Shown here: piece after piece, positions 1 to 6,260 of the stretch
How the letters are laid out: every line of letters starts with the position of its first letter
How positions within the stretch are numbered: position 1 is the first letter of the stretch
Assembly (NCBI GenBank): GCA_016281165.1
Contig: JAEEIC010000281.1
Span: 1-7,901 of the forward strand
DNA length: 7,901 bases
Source of the DNA: Bacillota bacterium
Lineage (GTDB): Bacteria; Bacillota; Clostridia; Peptostreptococcales; Anaerovoracaceae
Direction: 5' to 3'
The notes under the pieces: generated by a model
What the model saw: only the letters and a program-made list of their open reading frames with translations
Database searches by the model: none
What the model was told of the DNA's origin: nothing
Translations under genes and position numbers: made by a program

Positions 1-924
1 CCCAAGCTCATGATGGGCCCCATCGTCAGCTTCGACGACTTCGAGGAAAGGTATGAGCGCATGAGCCCCTCGGCGGGCATGTGCGCGGACGGCTGCTTCC
101 TCTTTACCGTCGGCCTGGCCAAAAAGGCCCTCCTCGCGGGGCCTCTCGCTGCGTTCTGCGCCGGGCTCTGGCCCGACGCCTCCTCGTCTCCTCTGTCCGC
201 CTGGACGGCCCTCATCGCCTTCGGCCTTGAGCTTTACTACGATTTCAGCGGCTACAGCGACATGGCGAGGGGCCTGGGTCTCATGTGCGGGATCGATCCG
301 GGCGTGAACTTCGACCATCCCTACTGCTCCGCCTCGGTCTCCGAGTTCTGGCGCCGCTGGCATATGAGCCTGGGGGCCTGGTTCAGAAAGTATCTCTACT
401 TCCCCCTCGGCGGCAGCAGGAAGGGCAGGGGCAGGACCCTCCTTAACCTTATGATCGTCTGGCTCGCCACCGGGATCTGGCACGGGAACACCCTTAACTA
501 CCTCGTCTGGGGCGCGGGACTGGGCCTCGTCATCTGCTTTGAGAAGCTCACAGACTTTTCGAAGAAGGTACCGGCTCTTCTCGGGAACCTCTGGCAGCTC
601 TTCTGGATACTGCTGGGCTGGGTCCTCTTCAATACCGCGGACTTCGCCGAAGCCCTGGACTTTTACCGCAGCCTCTTCAGCGGTTTTCCGCTCTACGTCA
701 GCGCCAGCCTCGCGGGCTCCGTCCACGACAGCTGGGGACTGCTCGCGGTCTCCCTTTTCGGGGCTTCGCCTCTCGTCTCAGGCTGCGCGAAGGAGCTCTG
801 GGGAGAGGGAAAGGGCGTCCTTCGGAACGCTATACGTAATATTATTATGGTCACCCTGCTTGCGCTTTCGGTGATCATGCTCATAAACTCGGGCTACAGC
901 GCCTTTATCTACGCAAGGTTTTAG
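1..924 (+). CDS. MBOAT family O-acyltransferase (AlgI-like), 5' end outside the window
   Basis: This is the C-terminal 307 residues of a polytopic membrane O-acyltransferase; the open frame continues through base 1, so the true start lies upstream. The visible part opens with P-K-L-M-M-G-P-I-V, the family's 'FP(Q/K)L..GPI' region. It then shows the conserved D-F-S-G-Y-S-D-M segment, S-E-F-W-R-R-W-H-M-S-L (His codon at 361) and G-I-W-H-G (His codon at 481), the invariant MBOAT histidine thought to be catalytic. Several hydrophobic helices follow up to the C-terminus. Family members are usually about 450-520 residues, so roughly a third is missing. AlgI/PatA-type MBOATs move acyl, usually acetyl, groups across the membrane for modification of exported polysaccharides. 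The next gene, a DHHW protein 3 nt downstream, is the usual partner and supports polysaccharide acylation rather than lipid or D-alanine (DltB) transfer. The exact substrate cannot be read from the sequence. Confidence 0.93.
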   Translation, partial: PKLMMGPIVSFDDFEERYERMSPSAGMCADGCFLFTVGLAKKALLAGPLAAFCAGLWPDASSSPLSAWTALIAFGLELYYDFSGYSDMARGLGLMCGIDPGVNFDHPYCSASVSEFWRRWHMSLGAWFRKYLYFPLGGSRKGRGRTLLNLMIVWLATGIWHGNTLNYLVWGAGLGLVICFEKLTDFSKKVPALLGNLWQLFWILLGWVLFNTADFAEALDFYRSLFSGFPLYVSASLAGSVHDSWGLLAVSLFGASPLVSGCAKELWGEGKGVLRNAIRNIIMVTLLALSVIMLINSGYSAFIYARF

Positions 925-927
925 ACA

Positions 928-2178
928 ATGAACAGGATAGGATCTCTCATCACGGCGGCCCTTTTCTTCGCCTCGACATTAAGCGGTTCCATAGGCACTT
1001 TATGCGCTCCCTACGCGGATTTTTCTCCCATAGAGAACCGCGAGCTGGCGGAGCTTCCCTCCGCGGAGCTCTTGCGCGTCTCTCCCTCCGAATACTGCGA
1101 AAAGCTCGAAGAGTATCTCAGCGATCATTTCGCCTTAAGAGACGCCATGATCTCGGCCTATACCCGCTATCTTCTCGCCTGCGGCAAGAAGAACGTAAGG
1201 GGCCTTCTGGTGCTCGACGAGCACGAGCAGCAGGTAGCGTCAGCGGAGGCGGCCGAAGAAGGGGAGTTCCGCATAAGCTCCGATTTCCTCTTCAACGAGG
1301 TCTTCACGGTGGTCAGGAACCGCTGCGGCTGGCTGGCCGAGAACATCGACAACGCCCAGAAGCAGAGCGGGGCCGAATTCATCTACGTCATCGTTCCCGA
1401 GAAGGTCCTCGCCCTCGCCGAGGGGAGCCCGTCCCTAGATGACAGCCTCTGCCGCGAGAACCTGAGCTTCATCAAGGCAGGCGCCGCCGATCACGACGTA
1501 AAGGTCATAGACCTCTGCGAAGCGGTCCTGGCTGAATACCCGATCAGGGACAGGGCCCAGATGTATTACAAGAGCGATTTCCACTGGAACCATCTCGGCG
1601 CCTACAGGGCTTCGGAGCTTTTGGCGATGGAGCTGGCCCAAGAGGGCTGCATCTCGCCTCTCTCCATCCCCGTGGATTCCGACTTCTACTGGCGCGATCT
1701 TTCCGCGAGCTACAGTTATAAAGGCGATCTCTCGCAGAGGCTCACGGAAAAAGCCGGGAACGAGTTCATTCCCTTCTACATGCCGGCCGATATCGAAGGC
1801 ATGAGCTGGTACAGTTCGCTTGAGGGCGGCAAGACCGCGAGGCGCTTCGTCATCGGCTCCGGCCTCGACCTTCCGAAGGGGAGCGAGCTTTCCTACAACC
1901 TGCTCTCGACCTATAACGTGGCCTATTTCAGGATCGAGAACGAGCACGCCCTCGAGGACAAGAGGGTGCTGATCGTGAAGGATTCGATGGAGAACGCCTG
2001 CACCGACTACTTCTCTGTGCTCTTCAGGGAGATAAACGTGGTCGATCCCCGGCTCAAGGCGCCGGCCTTCAAGGAAATACTTGAAAAAAGGAGCATCGAT
2101 CTGGTACTCTTTATATACCACGAGAACAACGTGAGCTCCGAGCTGATGAATTACGTCAAGGGAGCGAAGGTCGAGTGA
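928..2178 (+). CDS. DHHW family (AlgX/AlgJ-like) SGNH-type protein, polysaccharide O-acetylation partner
   Basis: This 416-residue protein begins with a hydrophobic segment (about residues 5-26) that should act as signal peptide or membrane anchor, placing the rest outside the membrane. Family marks are E-N-R-E-L-A-E-L-P (about 36-44), Y-L-S-D-H-F-A-L-R-D (63-72), and D-F-H-W-N-H-L-G-A-Y (217-226), the DHHW signature. Late in the protein is V-L-I-V-K-D-S (347-353). By analogy with AlgX, Asp217, His219 and Ser353 would form the SGNH-like Asp-His-Ser catalytic set; this assignment is inferred from motif position. Such proteins take the acyl group delivered by an MBOAT and place it on an exported polysaccharide. 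The upstream MBOAT gene ends 3 nt before this start, so the two are almost certainly co-transcribed. The ribosome binding site is weak (AAGG at 915-918), consistent with translational coupling. The polymer acted on is unknown. Confidence 0.88.
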   Translation: MNRIGSLITAALFFASTLSGSIGTLCAPYADFSPIENRELAELPSAELLRVSPSEYCEKLEEYLSDHFALRDAMISAYTRYLLACGKKNVRGLLVLDEHEQQVASAEAAEEGEFRISSDFLFNEVFTVVRNRCGWLAENIDNAQKQSGAEFIYVIVPEKVLALAEGSPSLDDSLCRENLSFIKAGAADHDVKVIDLCEAVLAEYPIRDRAQMYYKSDFHWNHLGAYRASELLAMELAQEGCISPLSIPVDSDFYWRDLSASYSYKGDLSQRLTEKAGNEFIPFYMPADIEGMSWYSSLEGGKTARRFVIGSGLDLPKGSELSYNLLSTYNVAYFRIENEHALEDKRVLIVKDSMENACTDYFSVLFREINVVDPRLKAPAFKEILEKRSIDLVLFIYHENNVSSELMNYVKGAKVE

Positions 2179-2183
2179 TCCCC

Positions 2184-2195
2184 GCCTTCGGGCGA
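2184..2195 (+). other. Small UUCG-tetraloop hairpin after the DHHW gene
   Basis: Just downstream of the DHHW stop codon, CGCC-TTCG-GGCG forms a 4-bp GC stem closed by the very stable TTCG loop. No T-tract follows, so it is not a standard Rho-independent terminator. It may mark or protect the 3' end of the acylation operon message, or be fortuitous. Confidence 0.3.
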
Positions 2196-2201
2196 AACGC
2201 A

Positions 2202-2224
2202 TATACTTTAACGTCAGTTTAACG
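2202..2224 (+). promoter_or_regulatory. Possible -10 region and TTTAACG direct repeat ahead of the tautomerase gene
   Basis: The 61-nt gap contains an AT-rich patch unlike the GC-rich genes around it. TATACT (2202-2207) matches the -10 consensus at five of six bases, but no acceptable -35 hexamer lies 16-18 nt upstream. TTTAACG occurs twice, at 2207-2213 and 2218-2224, with an 11-bp period (one helical turn). This could be an activator-dependent promoter. Alternatively the tautomerase may simply be read through from the upstream operon. Confidence 0.3.
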
Positions 2225-2239
2225 AAAGGGAGGAACATC

Positions 2240-2470
2240 ATGCCGTACGTAGCGATCAAGTCTTACCCCAAGGATGAAGAGACCAAGAAGAAGCTGGTCG
2301 AGAAGATCAACGAAGCAGTAATGGAGGTCTGCGGCGTGCCCCAGCAGGCCGTTACCATCACCTATGAGGAGTTCCCCAAGGAGGAGTGGGCGGAGAAGGT
2401 CGTCAAGGCCCAGGTCGAGCCCATCGCCGACAAGCTCTATATCAACAAGGGCGAAAAACTCTACAAGTAG
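2240..2470 (+). CDS. Small tautomerase, 4-oxalocrotonate tautomerase superfamily, PptA-like
   Basis: This 76-residue protein starts M-P-Y-V-A-I-K. Once the initiator Met is removed, Pro becomes the N-terminal residue that serves as the catalytic base in this superfamily. The beta-alpha-beta layout is recognisable: an N-terminal strand, a lysine-rich amphipathic helix (about 13-30), then T-I-T-Y-E-E-F as the second strand. The C-terminal part, with E-E-W-A-E-K-V and a K-G-E-K-L-Y tail, and the total length resemble the PptA (YdcE) subgroup more than the roughly 62-residue 4-OT enzymes. The protein contains no arginine at all, so the substrate-binding arginines of classical 4-OT (Arg11, Arg39) are absent and its chemistry is probably not xylH-type 4-OT. 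A strong GGGAGG site (2228-2233) lies 6 nt before the ATG. A terminator follows, making it the last gene of its transcript or a single-gene unit. The substrate is unknown. Confidence 0.85.
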   Translation: MPYVAIKSYPKDEETKKKLVEKINEAVMEVCGVPQQAVTITYEEFPKEEWAEKVVKAQVEPIADKLYINKGEKLYK

Positions 2471-2500
2471 GCTCTTTCGCGGGCGTCTGCCCGCGGGAGC
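2471..2500 (+). other. Strong GC-rich hairpin immediately after the tautomerase stop codon
   Basis: CGCGGGC (2478-2484) and GCCCGCG (2489-2495) form a perfect 7-bp stem around a GTCT loop. GCTC (2471-2474) and GAGC (2497-2500) can extend it across a small internal bulge. No T-tract follows, so it is not itself a textbook terminator. It may stabilise the 3' end of the message in front of the true terminator at 2515-2542. Confidence 0.5.
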
Positions 2501-2514
2501 GAAGGATCCTCAAG

Positions 2515-2542
2515 CTGCCGTCCGCGAGGGCGGCGGTTTTTT
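2515..2542 (+). terminator. Rho-independent terminator after the tautomerase gene
   Basis: CTGCCGTCC (2515-2523) pairs with GGGCGGCGG (2528-2536), including two G-T pairs, around a GCGA (GNRA) loop. It is followed directly by six T residues (2537-2542). It separates the acylation/tautomerase genes from the signalling operon. Confidence 0.85.
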
Positions 2543-2584
2543 GTTCCCGGCGGCGCCCGCGGCAAAGAAGCTTTTTGCCCGACA

Positions 2585-2628
2585 ACTGTCATTTTTGACG
2601 GGGCGCGGCGTCCGTTACATTGTATAAT
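2585..2628 (+). promoter_or_regulatory. Promoter region of the sensor operon with a duplicated regulatory box
   Basis: A perfect TATAAT lies at 2623-2628, 31 nt before the GTG start. Upstream, 2585-2605 carries a 21-nt box whose core GTCA-TTTT-TGAC is an inverted repeat. An identical box lies at 7115-7135. The TTGACG within it (2595-2600) is 22 nt from the -10, too far for a normal sigma-70 -35, so the box is better read as an activator site. Its centre would be near -42 relative to a start about 7 nt after TATAAT. GTCCG (2610-2614) and CAT (2618-2620) in the spacer are also shared with the second copy. Confidence 0.65.
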
Positions 2629-2645
2629 GGACATGTAAGGCACTG

Positions 2646-2654
2646 AAAGGAGGG
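2646..2654 (+). promoter_or_regulatory. Ribosome binding site that fixes the GTG start at 2660
   Basis: AAAGGAGGG sits 5 nt before GTG and is near-perfect. No ATG with comparable spacing exists nearby, so GTG is chosen as the start of the 7TM sensor. Confidence 0.85.
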
Positions 2655-2659
2655 CACGC

Positions 2660-4270
2660 GTGACCGCCAGCGGCAAGAGGAACATCGCCTATATCTGCGC
2701 TTCCCTCGTTTTGTACTGCGTCCTTCGCAATCTCCTTTACAACAGGGGCTTCGCAGATCTTTTCTCCCAGCACTACTGCGGGGCGTTCGCGCTCTCATGG
2801 GCCATCTCCGCGCGCAAGAGGGTGACTGACAAAAGGCTCATGCGCCAGCTCTTCGGCATCTCCTTCTGCCTCATCTTTTACATGCTCTGCCAGAGCGTCA
2901 ATTACCGTTTCTGCCAGGATTCCGAGGCTGTGTCCCGCTATGCCTGGTACTGCTATTACCTCTTCATGGCCGCCGCGCTGCTGCTCTTCTACGACGTCTC
3001 CCTTTCCTGCTACCGGAAGCCCGAAGAAGGGCCGGGGCGCTTTCAGAAGCTCCTGAACGTCCTGAGCGTCGGCCTTGCCCTCGGGATGCTCACCAACGAC
3101 CTTCATTTTCTCGCCTTCCGCTTCAAGACCGGCGAGATGCTCTCCTCGAGCCCCAGGTCCTTCGGGCCGCTGTATATCATATATGTCGCCTGGTTCACGC
3201 TCATCTCCGCCTGCGCCGTTTTCGTCGTCGTGAGGAAGTACCGCACCGTGCGCAGGAGGAGCGAATGGCTGCTTTTGCTCATACCGATAATCCTGCTCCT
3301 GCTCTATATAGCCGCCGATATCACGGGCCATGTCCCCAGGATACGCGGCATAAAGCTCATGCAGCTGGGAGAAGCTTTTACCTTCGCTGTCATCTCCTTC
3401 CTTGAGATCTGCGTGGATCTGGGCATGATACCGGCCAACACCGATTACGAGAGGCTCTTCTCGCTCTCGGACCTTCACGCCGTGATAGTGGACGGCGGCG
3501 GCCGGGCGCGCTACGCCTCCTCGGGCCAGGCTTATCCCTTCCCTGAGGATCCCGACCTGCTGGTCCTGAAGCACCCCATCTCCGGCGGCAGCGTCGAATG
3601 GTCCGCGGACGTCTCGGACCTCAATTCCCTCAACCGCGAGCTCACCGAGGTCACGCGCAGCATAGACGCGCGGAACGAGTACCTCTCGACCGAGGCGCGG
3701 GTGCGGCAGGAGAGGACGGAGGCCGAGACCAGGAACCGCATCTATGACGAGATCACGAGGATAGTGAAGCCCCAGCTCAGCCTCATCGAGGAGCTGCTGG
3801 ACAGCGGCGAGAGGCCCTTTGACGAGAGGCTGAGGACGATCGCGGTGATCTGCGCCTATATCAAGCGCAGGAGCAATATGCAGATACTGGCGCGGGAGCC
3901 TCTCATGCCTTTAAAGGAGCTCTCTTTGGCGGTCGCCGAGAGCCTCGATTTCGTGAAGCTCCTGGGCGTCAACGCCGCCATGGTGAGCACGGCGGAGGGC
4001 GACAGGCCTTCCGGCCTCATCATCGCCGCCTACGAGCAGGTCGAGGCCGTCCTCGAGGACTGTATGGAGAGCCTCATGGACCTGATGATATCCATCGGCG
4101 CGGACGGGGAGGGCGTCAGCCTGCGCGTGATGATGAGGGCGGGCGACATGAGCCTGTCGGCGGAGCCCGCCGTCCTGCCCGCGGGCGTGGTCAGGAGCGT
4201 CTCCGTCGCCAAGAACGGCCAGGATATGATACTGGCCTTCACCTTCAGGGAAGGAGGGAGCGCCTCATGA
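2660..4270 (+). CDS. 7TM sensor protein with a degenerate histidine-kinase-like C-terminus (probable pseudokinase)
   Basis: This is a 536-residue membrane protein. Residues 1-256 contain about seven or eight hydrophobic helices (near 8-26, 37-53, 62-80, 93-115, 131-150, 170-192, 203-222, 236-256). L-T-N-D-L-H-F (144-150) matches the histidine kinase N-terminal 7TM region. A PAS-like stretch follows (about 257-320, beginning after M-I-P-A-N), then a charged coiled coil (about 322-360). Where DesK/NarX-type kinases have R-(hydrophobic)-H-D-E, this protein has R-I-Y-D-E (360-364): Tyr362 stands at the phospho-acceptor His. The last 170 residues show no N box (N-x-x-x-H) and no G boxes, so I see no ATP-binding site. 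It starts from GTG with a strong ribosome binding site. Its stop overlaps the ATG of the next gene, an intact kinase, by 4 nt. The likely role is signal input or an allosteric partner of that kinase; this is inferred from order and motifs. A divergent active kinase fold is not excluded. Confidence 0.8.
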   Translation: MTASGKRNIAYICASLVLYCVLRNLLYNRGFADLFSQHYCGAFALSWAISARKRVTDKRLMRQLFGISFCLIFYMLCQSVNYRFCQDSEAVSRYAWYCYYLFMAAALLLFYDVSLSCYRKPEEGPGRFQKLLNVLSVGLALGMLTNDLHFLAFRFKTGEMLSSSPRSFGPLYIIYVAWFTLISACAVFVVVRKYRTVRRRSEWLLLLIPIILLLLYIAADITGHVPRIRGIKLMQLGEAFTFAVISFLEICVDLGMIPANTDYERLFSLSDLHAVIVDGGGRARYASSGQAYPFPEDPDLLVLKHPISGGSVEWSADVSDLNSLNRELTEVTRSIDARNEYLSTEARVRQERTEAETRNRIYDEITRIVKPQLSLIEELLDSGERPFDERLRTIAVICAYIKRRSNMQILAREPLMPLKELSLAVAESLDFVKLLGVNAAMVSTAEGDRPSGLIIAAYEQVEAVLEDCMESLMDLMISIGADGEGVSLRVMMRAGDMSLSAEPAVLPAGVVRSVSVAKNGQDMILAFTFREGGSAS

Positions 4271-5556
4271 GCGGTTTCTCTTTCTACTGGTTCGTCTACG
4301 GCATCCTGAGCACCGTCCTGTTCTGGGGCGCCTGGGTCCTCGTGTGCTTCAGCCTCCGTCAAAAGCGCTATGCCTTCCTCGCCGGGAACGCTCTTATGCT
4401 AATCGTATGCTATCTGCTGATACAGCTGGTCTGCACCCGGGCGAGGCCCGTCAACTGCCCCGAACTGCTGATCGGGCTCTCCTTCCGCTTCGCGGGGCTC
4501 CCGAAGGCGGTCTCGGCCCTACTGCTCCTGACCGTTTTCGCCGCCGAGGGCCTGCTCTTCACCGACTTTGCCCGCTACGAGAGGGAGCATATCACGGTCA
4601 TGTCGGTCAAGGAGGCTGTCGACAGCCTGCCGACGGGCGTCTGCTTTTATACCGAGACCGGACGGGTGCTCATGATCAACAAAGCCATGGAGAGCTTCGC
4701 CAGGCAGGCCGGATGCCCCCTCGACGCGGGCGGAAGGGCGCTTTGCCTGAGCGTCGTTTCGGGAGAGCTCTCGCCGGGCTTTGAGAGGCGCGCGGAGGGC
4801 GGGAGACTGCTGATCACCACGCCGGACGGCAGGGCCCTGAGCGTGAGAGAAGGGGAGACCGTTTTCGACGGCGGCCCTCTGTACATGCTCAGCCTCACCG
4901 ACGTGAGCGAGGTCTACGCCAAGACTCTCTCCTTAAGGAAGCTGCACGGGAGGCTCTCGGCCTTAAGCGGGAGGCTCACCGAATACAACAGGCAGATAGT
5001 CGGTCTCACGGCGGAGAAGGAGCTCCTCGCCGCGAGAGTGAGCCTCCACGACGAGATGGGGGCGGATCTGCTCAGCATAAAGAACTACCTCGAGAACGGC
5101 GGCGGCGAAGAGGAAAGGCTGCGCATCGAGAAGCGCCTGAGGAGAGATCTCGATCTCCTCTTCACCGGCCAGGCTTCAACGCCCCGCGACGAATACGAAC
5201 AGATCCTCGAGACCGCGCAGAGGCTCGGTATGGAGATAGAGATAGAGGGCAGCCTGCCGCGGACGCAGCCCCAAAAGCACGCCGCGGCGACGGCGATACA
5301 CGAATGCCTCACGAATACGATACGCCACGCGAAAGGAAAGAAGCTCACGGTGAGCGCGCGGGAGAGCGGGGGCATGATCACCCTGTCTCTCACCAACGAC
5401 GGGATACAGCCGTCGGAAGAGATAAAGGAAAAGGGCGGCCTCGCCTCGCTGCGCGCCCTGACGGAGATGATCCCCGGCGCGTCGATGGAGATACTGGTCT
5501 CGCCCTCGTTCTGCGTAAGGCTCACCATGCCAAAGGAGGTGCCCGATGCCTTATAG
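4267..5556 (+). CDS. Membrane sensor histidine kinase with PAS domain (HisKA_3/DesK-NarX-like)
   Basis: This 429-residue kinase has three N-terminal membrane helices (about 8-29, 36-55, 79-98). A PAS-like sensor follows (about 113-215, with L-P-T-G-V-C-F-Y and the G-R-V-L-M-I-N-K segment), then a coiled coil (about 216-255). The dimerisation/phospho-acceptor helix carries L-H-D-E (His261). The ATPase domain shows the N box H-E-C-L-T-N-T-I-R-H (Glu346, Asn350, His354), the G1-like N-D-G (377-379) and a G2-like G-G-L-A-S-L-R (390-396). It should autophosphorylate on His261 and pass phosphate to the regulator encoded next. ATG overlaps the upstream TGA (ATGA at 4267-4270), with AAGGAGGG at 4251-4258 inside the upstream gene, so translation is coupled. 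It also overlaps the downstream regulator by 11 nt. The signal sensed is unknown; the large periplasmic-type sensor domain of many kinases is absent, suggesting intramembrane or cytoplasmic sensing, or input from the 7TM protein. Confidence 0.9.
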   Translation: MSGFSFYWFVYGILSTVLFWGAWVLVCFSLRQKRYAFLAGNALMLIVCYLLIQLVCTRARPVNCPELLIGLSFRFAGLPKAVSALLLLTVFAAEGLLFTDFARYEREHITVMSVKEAVDSLPTGVCFYTETGRVLMINKAMESFARQAGCPLDAGGRALCLSVVSGELSPGFERRAEGGRLLITTPDGRALSVREGETVFDGGPLYMLSLTDVSEVYAKTLSLRKLHGRLSALSGRLTEYNRQIVGLTAEKELLAARVSLHDEMGADLLSIKNYLENGGGEEERLRIEKRLRRDLDLLFTGQASTPRDEYEQILETAQRLGMEIEIEGSLPRTQPQKHAAATAIHECLTNTIRHAKGKKLTVSARESGGMITLSLTNDGIQPSEEIKEKGGLASLRALTEMIPGASMEILVSPSFCVRLTMPKEVPDAL

Positions 5557-6184
5557 AGTGCTCGTAGTTGACGATCAGATCGTTCCCCGCCAGCTCTTCG
5601 AGAACATCATCGATTCCTCGGACAGATACGAGATCGCCGCCTGCATAGATTCGGCCAGGATGGCCGACGCCTGGTGCGCCTCGGGCGGGGTCGACCTCGT
5701 GCTGATGGACGTGGTCATGCAGGACGGCTTCAGCGGCCTCGACGCCGCCGCCAGGATCAGGCAGTCCTATCCCGGGATAAAGATCATGATAGTGACCTCT
5801 CTGCCCGACGCAAGGTTCCTCGAGAGGGCGAAGGAGATAGGGGTCGATTCCTTCTGGTACAAGGAGGTCCAGGCCCTGCCGATGCTCGAGATCATGGACA
5901 GGACCATGGCGGGGGAGAGGATCTTCCCCGACCGTCCGCCGGTGAGCAGCCTCGGTGAAGCCAGCAGCGCGGAGCTCACCGAAAGGGAGCTCGACATCTT
6001 AAGAGCCCTCGCCGAAGGACTCACCGACAGGGAGATCGCGCAGAGATCCTTCCTCTCCGTCACCACCGTCCGCTATCATGTGAACAACCTGATGGCGAAG
6101 ACCGGCCTCTCCTCGCGTACGGAGCTGGCGGTCCGCGCCGTGCGCAGCGGGATAGTGGTGCCCGGTATAGGTCAGGATCATTGA
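5546..6184 (+). CDS. NarL/FixJ family response regulator (receiver + LuxR-type HTH)
   Basis: This is a 212-residue cytoplasmic transcription regulator. The receiver domain (about 2-122) has the acidic pair Asp9/Asp10, the phospho-acceptor Asp55 in V-L-M-D-V-V-M, Thr84 in M-I-V-T-S and Lys106 in W-Y-K-E: a complete active site. A linker leads to a LuxR/GerE helix-turn-helix (about 143-203) beginning L-T-E-R-E-L-D-I-L, with the recognition helix around V-T-T-V-R-Y-H-V-N-N-L. It starts inside the kinase gene (11-nt overlap) with AAAGGAGG at 5532-5539, 6 nt before ATG. This arrangement makes it the cognate partner of the kinase. Likely targets include its own operon and the downstream surface-protein gene, both preceded by the same 21-nt inverted-repeat box; that link is inference. 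No clear terminator follows, so some read-through into the lipoprotein gene is possible. Confidence 0.95.
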   Translation: MPYRVLVVDDQIVPRQLFENIIDSSDRYEIAACIDSARMADAWCASGGVDLVLMDVVMQDGFSGLDAAARIRQSYPGIKIMIVTSLPDARFLERAKEIGVDSFWYKEVQALPMLEIMDRTMAGERIFPDRPPVSSLGEASSAELTERELDILRALAEGLTDREIAQRSFLSVTTVRYHVNNLMAKTGLSSRTELAVRAVRSGIVVPGIGQDH

Positions 6185-6201
6185 GTTTTCGATACAATTT
6201 G

Positions 6202-6229
6202 ATGACATTGTTGCGCCTGCTTTGATAAT
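6202..6229 (+). promoter_or_regulatory. Likely sigma-70-type promoter of the SIMPL lipoprotein gene
   Basis: The 76-nt gap after the response regulator is strikingly AT-rich. ATGACA (6202-6207, five of six to TTGACA) and GATAAT (6224-6229, five of six to TATAAT) are separated by 16 nt. An alternative pair is TTGCGC (6211-6216) and TACAAT (6234-6239) with 17 nt between. The 21-nt box found before the sensor operon and the last gene is absent here. Confidence 0.5.
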
Positions 6230-6245
6230 CGTTTACAATATCATC

Positions 6246-6251
6246 AGGAGG
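6246..6251 (+). promoter_or_regulatory. Ribosome binding site that sets the lipoprotein start at 6261
   Basis: AGGAGG lies 9 nt before ATG at 6261. An in-frame TTG at 6222 would put extra residues before the signal peptide and lacks such a site, so 6261 is the real start. Confidence 0.85.
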
Positions 6252-6260
6252 TCTGAAGAA

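Noticed and set aside
1435..2259. Long minus-strand open frame (274 codons) opposite the DHHW gene
   Set aside because: It is antisense to a clear DHHW gene with family motifs, has no recognisable domain, and such frames are common opposite GC-rich genes.
2595..2628. TTGACG and TATAAT as an ordinary sigma-70 promoter pair
   Set aside because: The spacer is 22 nt (23 in the second copy), outside the usual 16-18, and TTGAC is part of an inverted repeat conserved in both copies; it is better explained as an activator site.
2471..2659. Possible small RNA or riboswitch in the longest gap
   Set aside because: The two hairpins are explained by 3'-end structure and a terminator of the tautomerase gene, and the remainder by the promoter; no known riboswitch core was recognised.
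2795..3574. Minus-strand open frame (259 codons) opposite the 7TM sensor
   Set aside because: Composition is low-complexity Glu/Gly/Ala/His-rich, typical of an antisense shadow; the + strand protein has coherent membrane helices and a T-N-D-L-H motif.
6222..6260. Upstream TTG start for the SIMPL protein
   Set aside because: It would add 13 residues before a perfect lipoprotein signal and overlaps the promoter; AGGAGG points to ATG at 6261.
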